Assembly: GCF_013408445.1 (NCBI RefSeq)
Contig: NZ_JACBZL010000001.1
Coordinates: 806,001 to 870,000 of the forward strand
Direction of reading: 5' to 3'
DNA: 64,000 nucleotides
Source: Corynebacterium tuberculostearicum
Lineage (GTDB): Bacteria > Actinomycetota > Actinomycetes > Mycobacteriales > Mycobacteriaceae
Made by a program: the position numbers and the translations under genes
The notes under the pieces: generated by a model
Database searches by the model: none
Told to the model about the DNA's origin: nothing
Seen by the model: only the letters and a program-made list of their open reading frames with translations
Shown: in pieces, positions 63,626-64,000 of the stretch
Position numbering within the stretch: position 1 is the stretch's first letter
How the letters are laid out: each line of letters begins with the position of its first letter

Positions 63626-64000
63626 ATGACTTACCACTTGGCGCTAGCCTCCACGGATCCACGCAGCATCGCACTCGGATTCGCCGTGTTTAGCTGCCTT
63701 CCTGCCGCGGTATTAACCATTGCCGGCACGCTCGTGCACGCGACTCCACGGCCGGACCGTTCAGGTATCTATGGTGCTAGTGGGATTCGCCTCTTTACTG
63801 CACTCATCTGCAGCATCATTGCTGGTTTGATAGCTGGCACCATCCTGGTATTGCCCACTGGCATGGACCTTTCGGTGCTTACCGGCGCACTCATCTTTTC
63901 CCTAAGCGCAGGCGCCATTACCTGGTTTTCTCGGGAGACCATTCCCACGGCGCTTATTTCTGTAGGCACCATGCTGGTTGCCACAGGTGCGCTAGTGAGT
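63626..64000 (+). CDS. Membrane protein, 5' part only
   Basis: Open from ATG 63626 to the right edge (125 codons). Hydrophobic with about four helices (IALGFAVFSCLPAAVLTIAGTL; LFTALICSIIAGLIAGTILVL; LTGALIFSLSAGAITWF; TALISVGTMLVATGALV). No motif recognised; incomplete. Divergent from the DUF177 gene. Confidence 0.6.
   Translation, partial: MTYHLALASTDPRSIALGFAVFSCLPAAVLTIAGTLVHATPRPDRSGIYGASGIRLFTALICSIIAGLIAGTILVLPTGMDLSVLTGALIFSLSAGAITWFSRETIPTALISVGTMLVATGALVS

Overview
The window is a gene-dense, intermediate-to-high GC stretch of an actinobacterial chromosome, almost certainly a Corynebacterium. A mycothione reductase, a membrane malate:quinone oxidoreductase, a Rip1-type site-2 protease in a dxr-rip1-ispG run, DUF2469, DUF2631 and a GlnD/GlnK pair next to ffh and ftsY all fit. 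The gene order follows, with insertions and losses, the block known in Mycobacterium tuberculosis from mqo (Rv2852c) to rnc (Rv2925c). That comparison is from memory, not from an alignment. There are no rRNA or tRNA genes, insertion sequences, prophage genes or CRISPR arrays.

Layout. 1-8.6 kb: a truncated sensor histidine kinase, a PhzF-like protein abutting SelO, mqo, an alpha/beta hydrolase, mycothione reductase, and two tandem small secreted proteins of unknown function with the codon use of highly expressed genes. 8.7-21 kb: map, a penicillin-binding lipoprotein, ispG-rip1-dxr, a DUF2631 protein, an ABC exporter pair, rlmN, a LapA-domain protein and cdsA. 21-25 kb: frr, pyrH, tsf, rpsB. 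25-33 kb: an M23-type secreted protein, then leftward xerC, dprA, yifB, yraN, DUF2469, rnhB, two tandem signal peptidases and rplS. 33-40 kb: tex, a secreted or anchored protein, a small unknown, trmD, rimM, an inserted cupin-TetR pair, and rpsP. 40-47 kb: an AT3-SGNH acyltransferase, ffh, glnD, glnK. 47-53.5 kb: a complete Mrp Na+/H+ antiporter operon with fused A and B subunits. 53.8-63.5 kb: ftsY, smc, acyP, an AGCS amino-acid:sodium symporter, mutM, rnc and a DUF177 gene. At the right edge a rightward membrane protein gene begins.

Most genes are core housekeeping: isoprenoid synthesis (dxr, ispG), ribosome production and processing (rpsB, rplS, rpsP, tsf, frr, rimM, trmD, rlmN, rnc), protein export (ffh, ftsY, two signal peptidases), envelope (cdsA, PBP, Rip1), chromosome maintenance (smc, xerC, dprA, yifB, mutM) and redox or respiration (mqo, mtr). 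Most are leftward and many are translationally coupled.

The most interesting non-housekeeping signals are: the tandem secreted proteins at 7.7-8.5 kb; the Mrp operon sitting where amtB is expected between ftsY and glnK, with a perfect 23-bp palindrome just upstream of mrpA; a 16-bp palindrome ahead of ffh; perfect DnaA-box 9-mers in a terminator stem (29.85 kb) and beside rpsB (25.0 kb); a 15-bp motif repeated mostly in intergenic gaps; and several promoters whose -10 hexamer lies 6-7 nt from the start codon, which predicts leaderless mRNAs.
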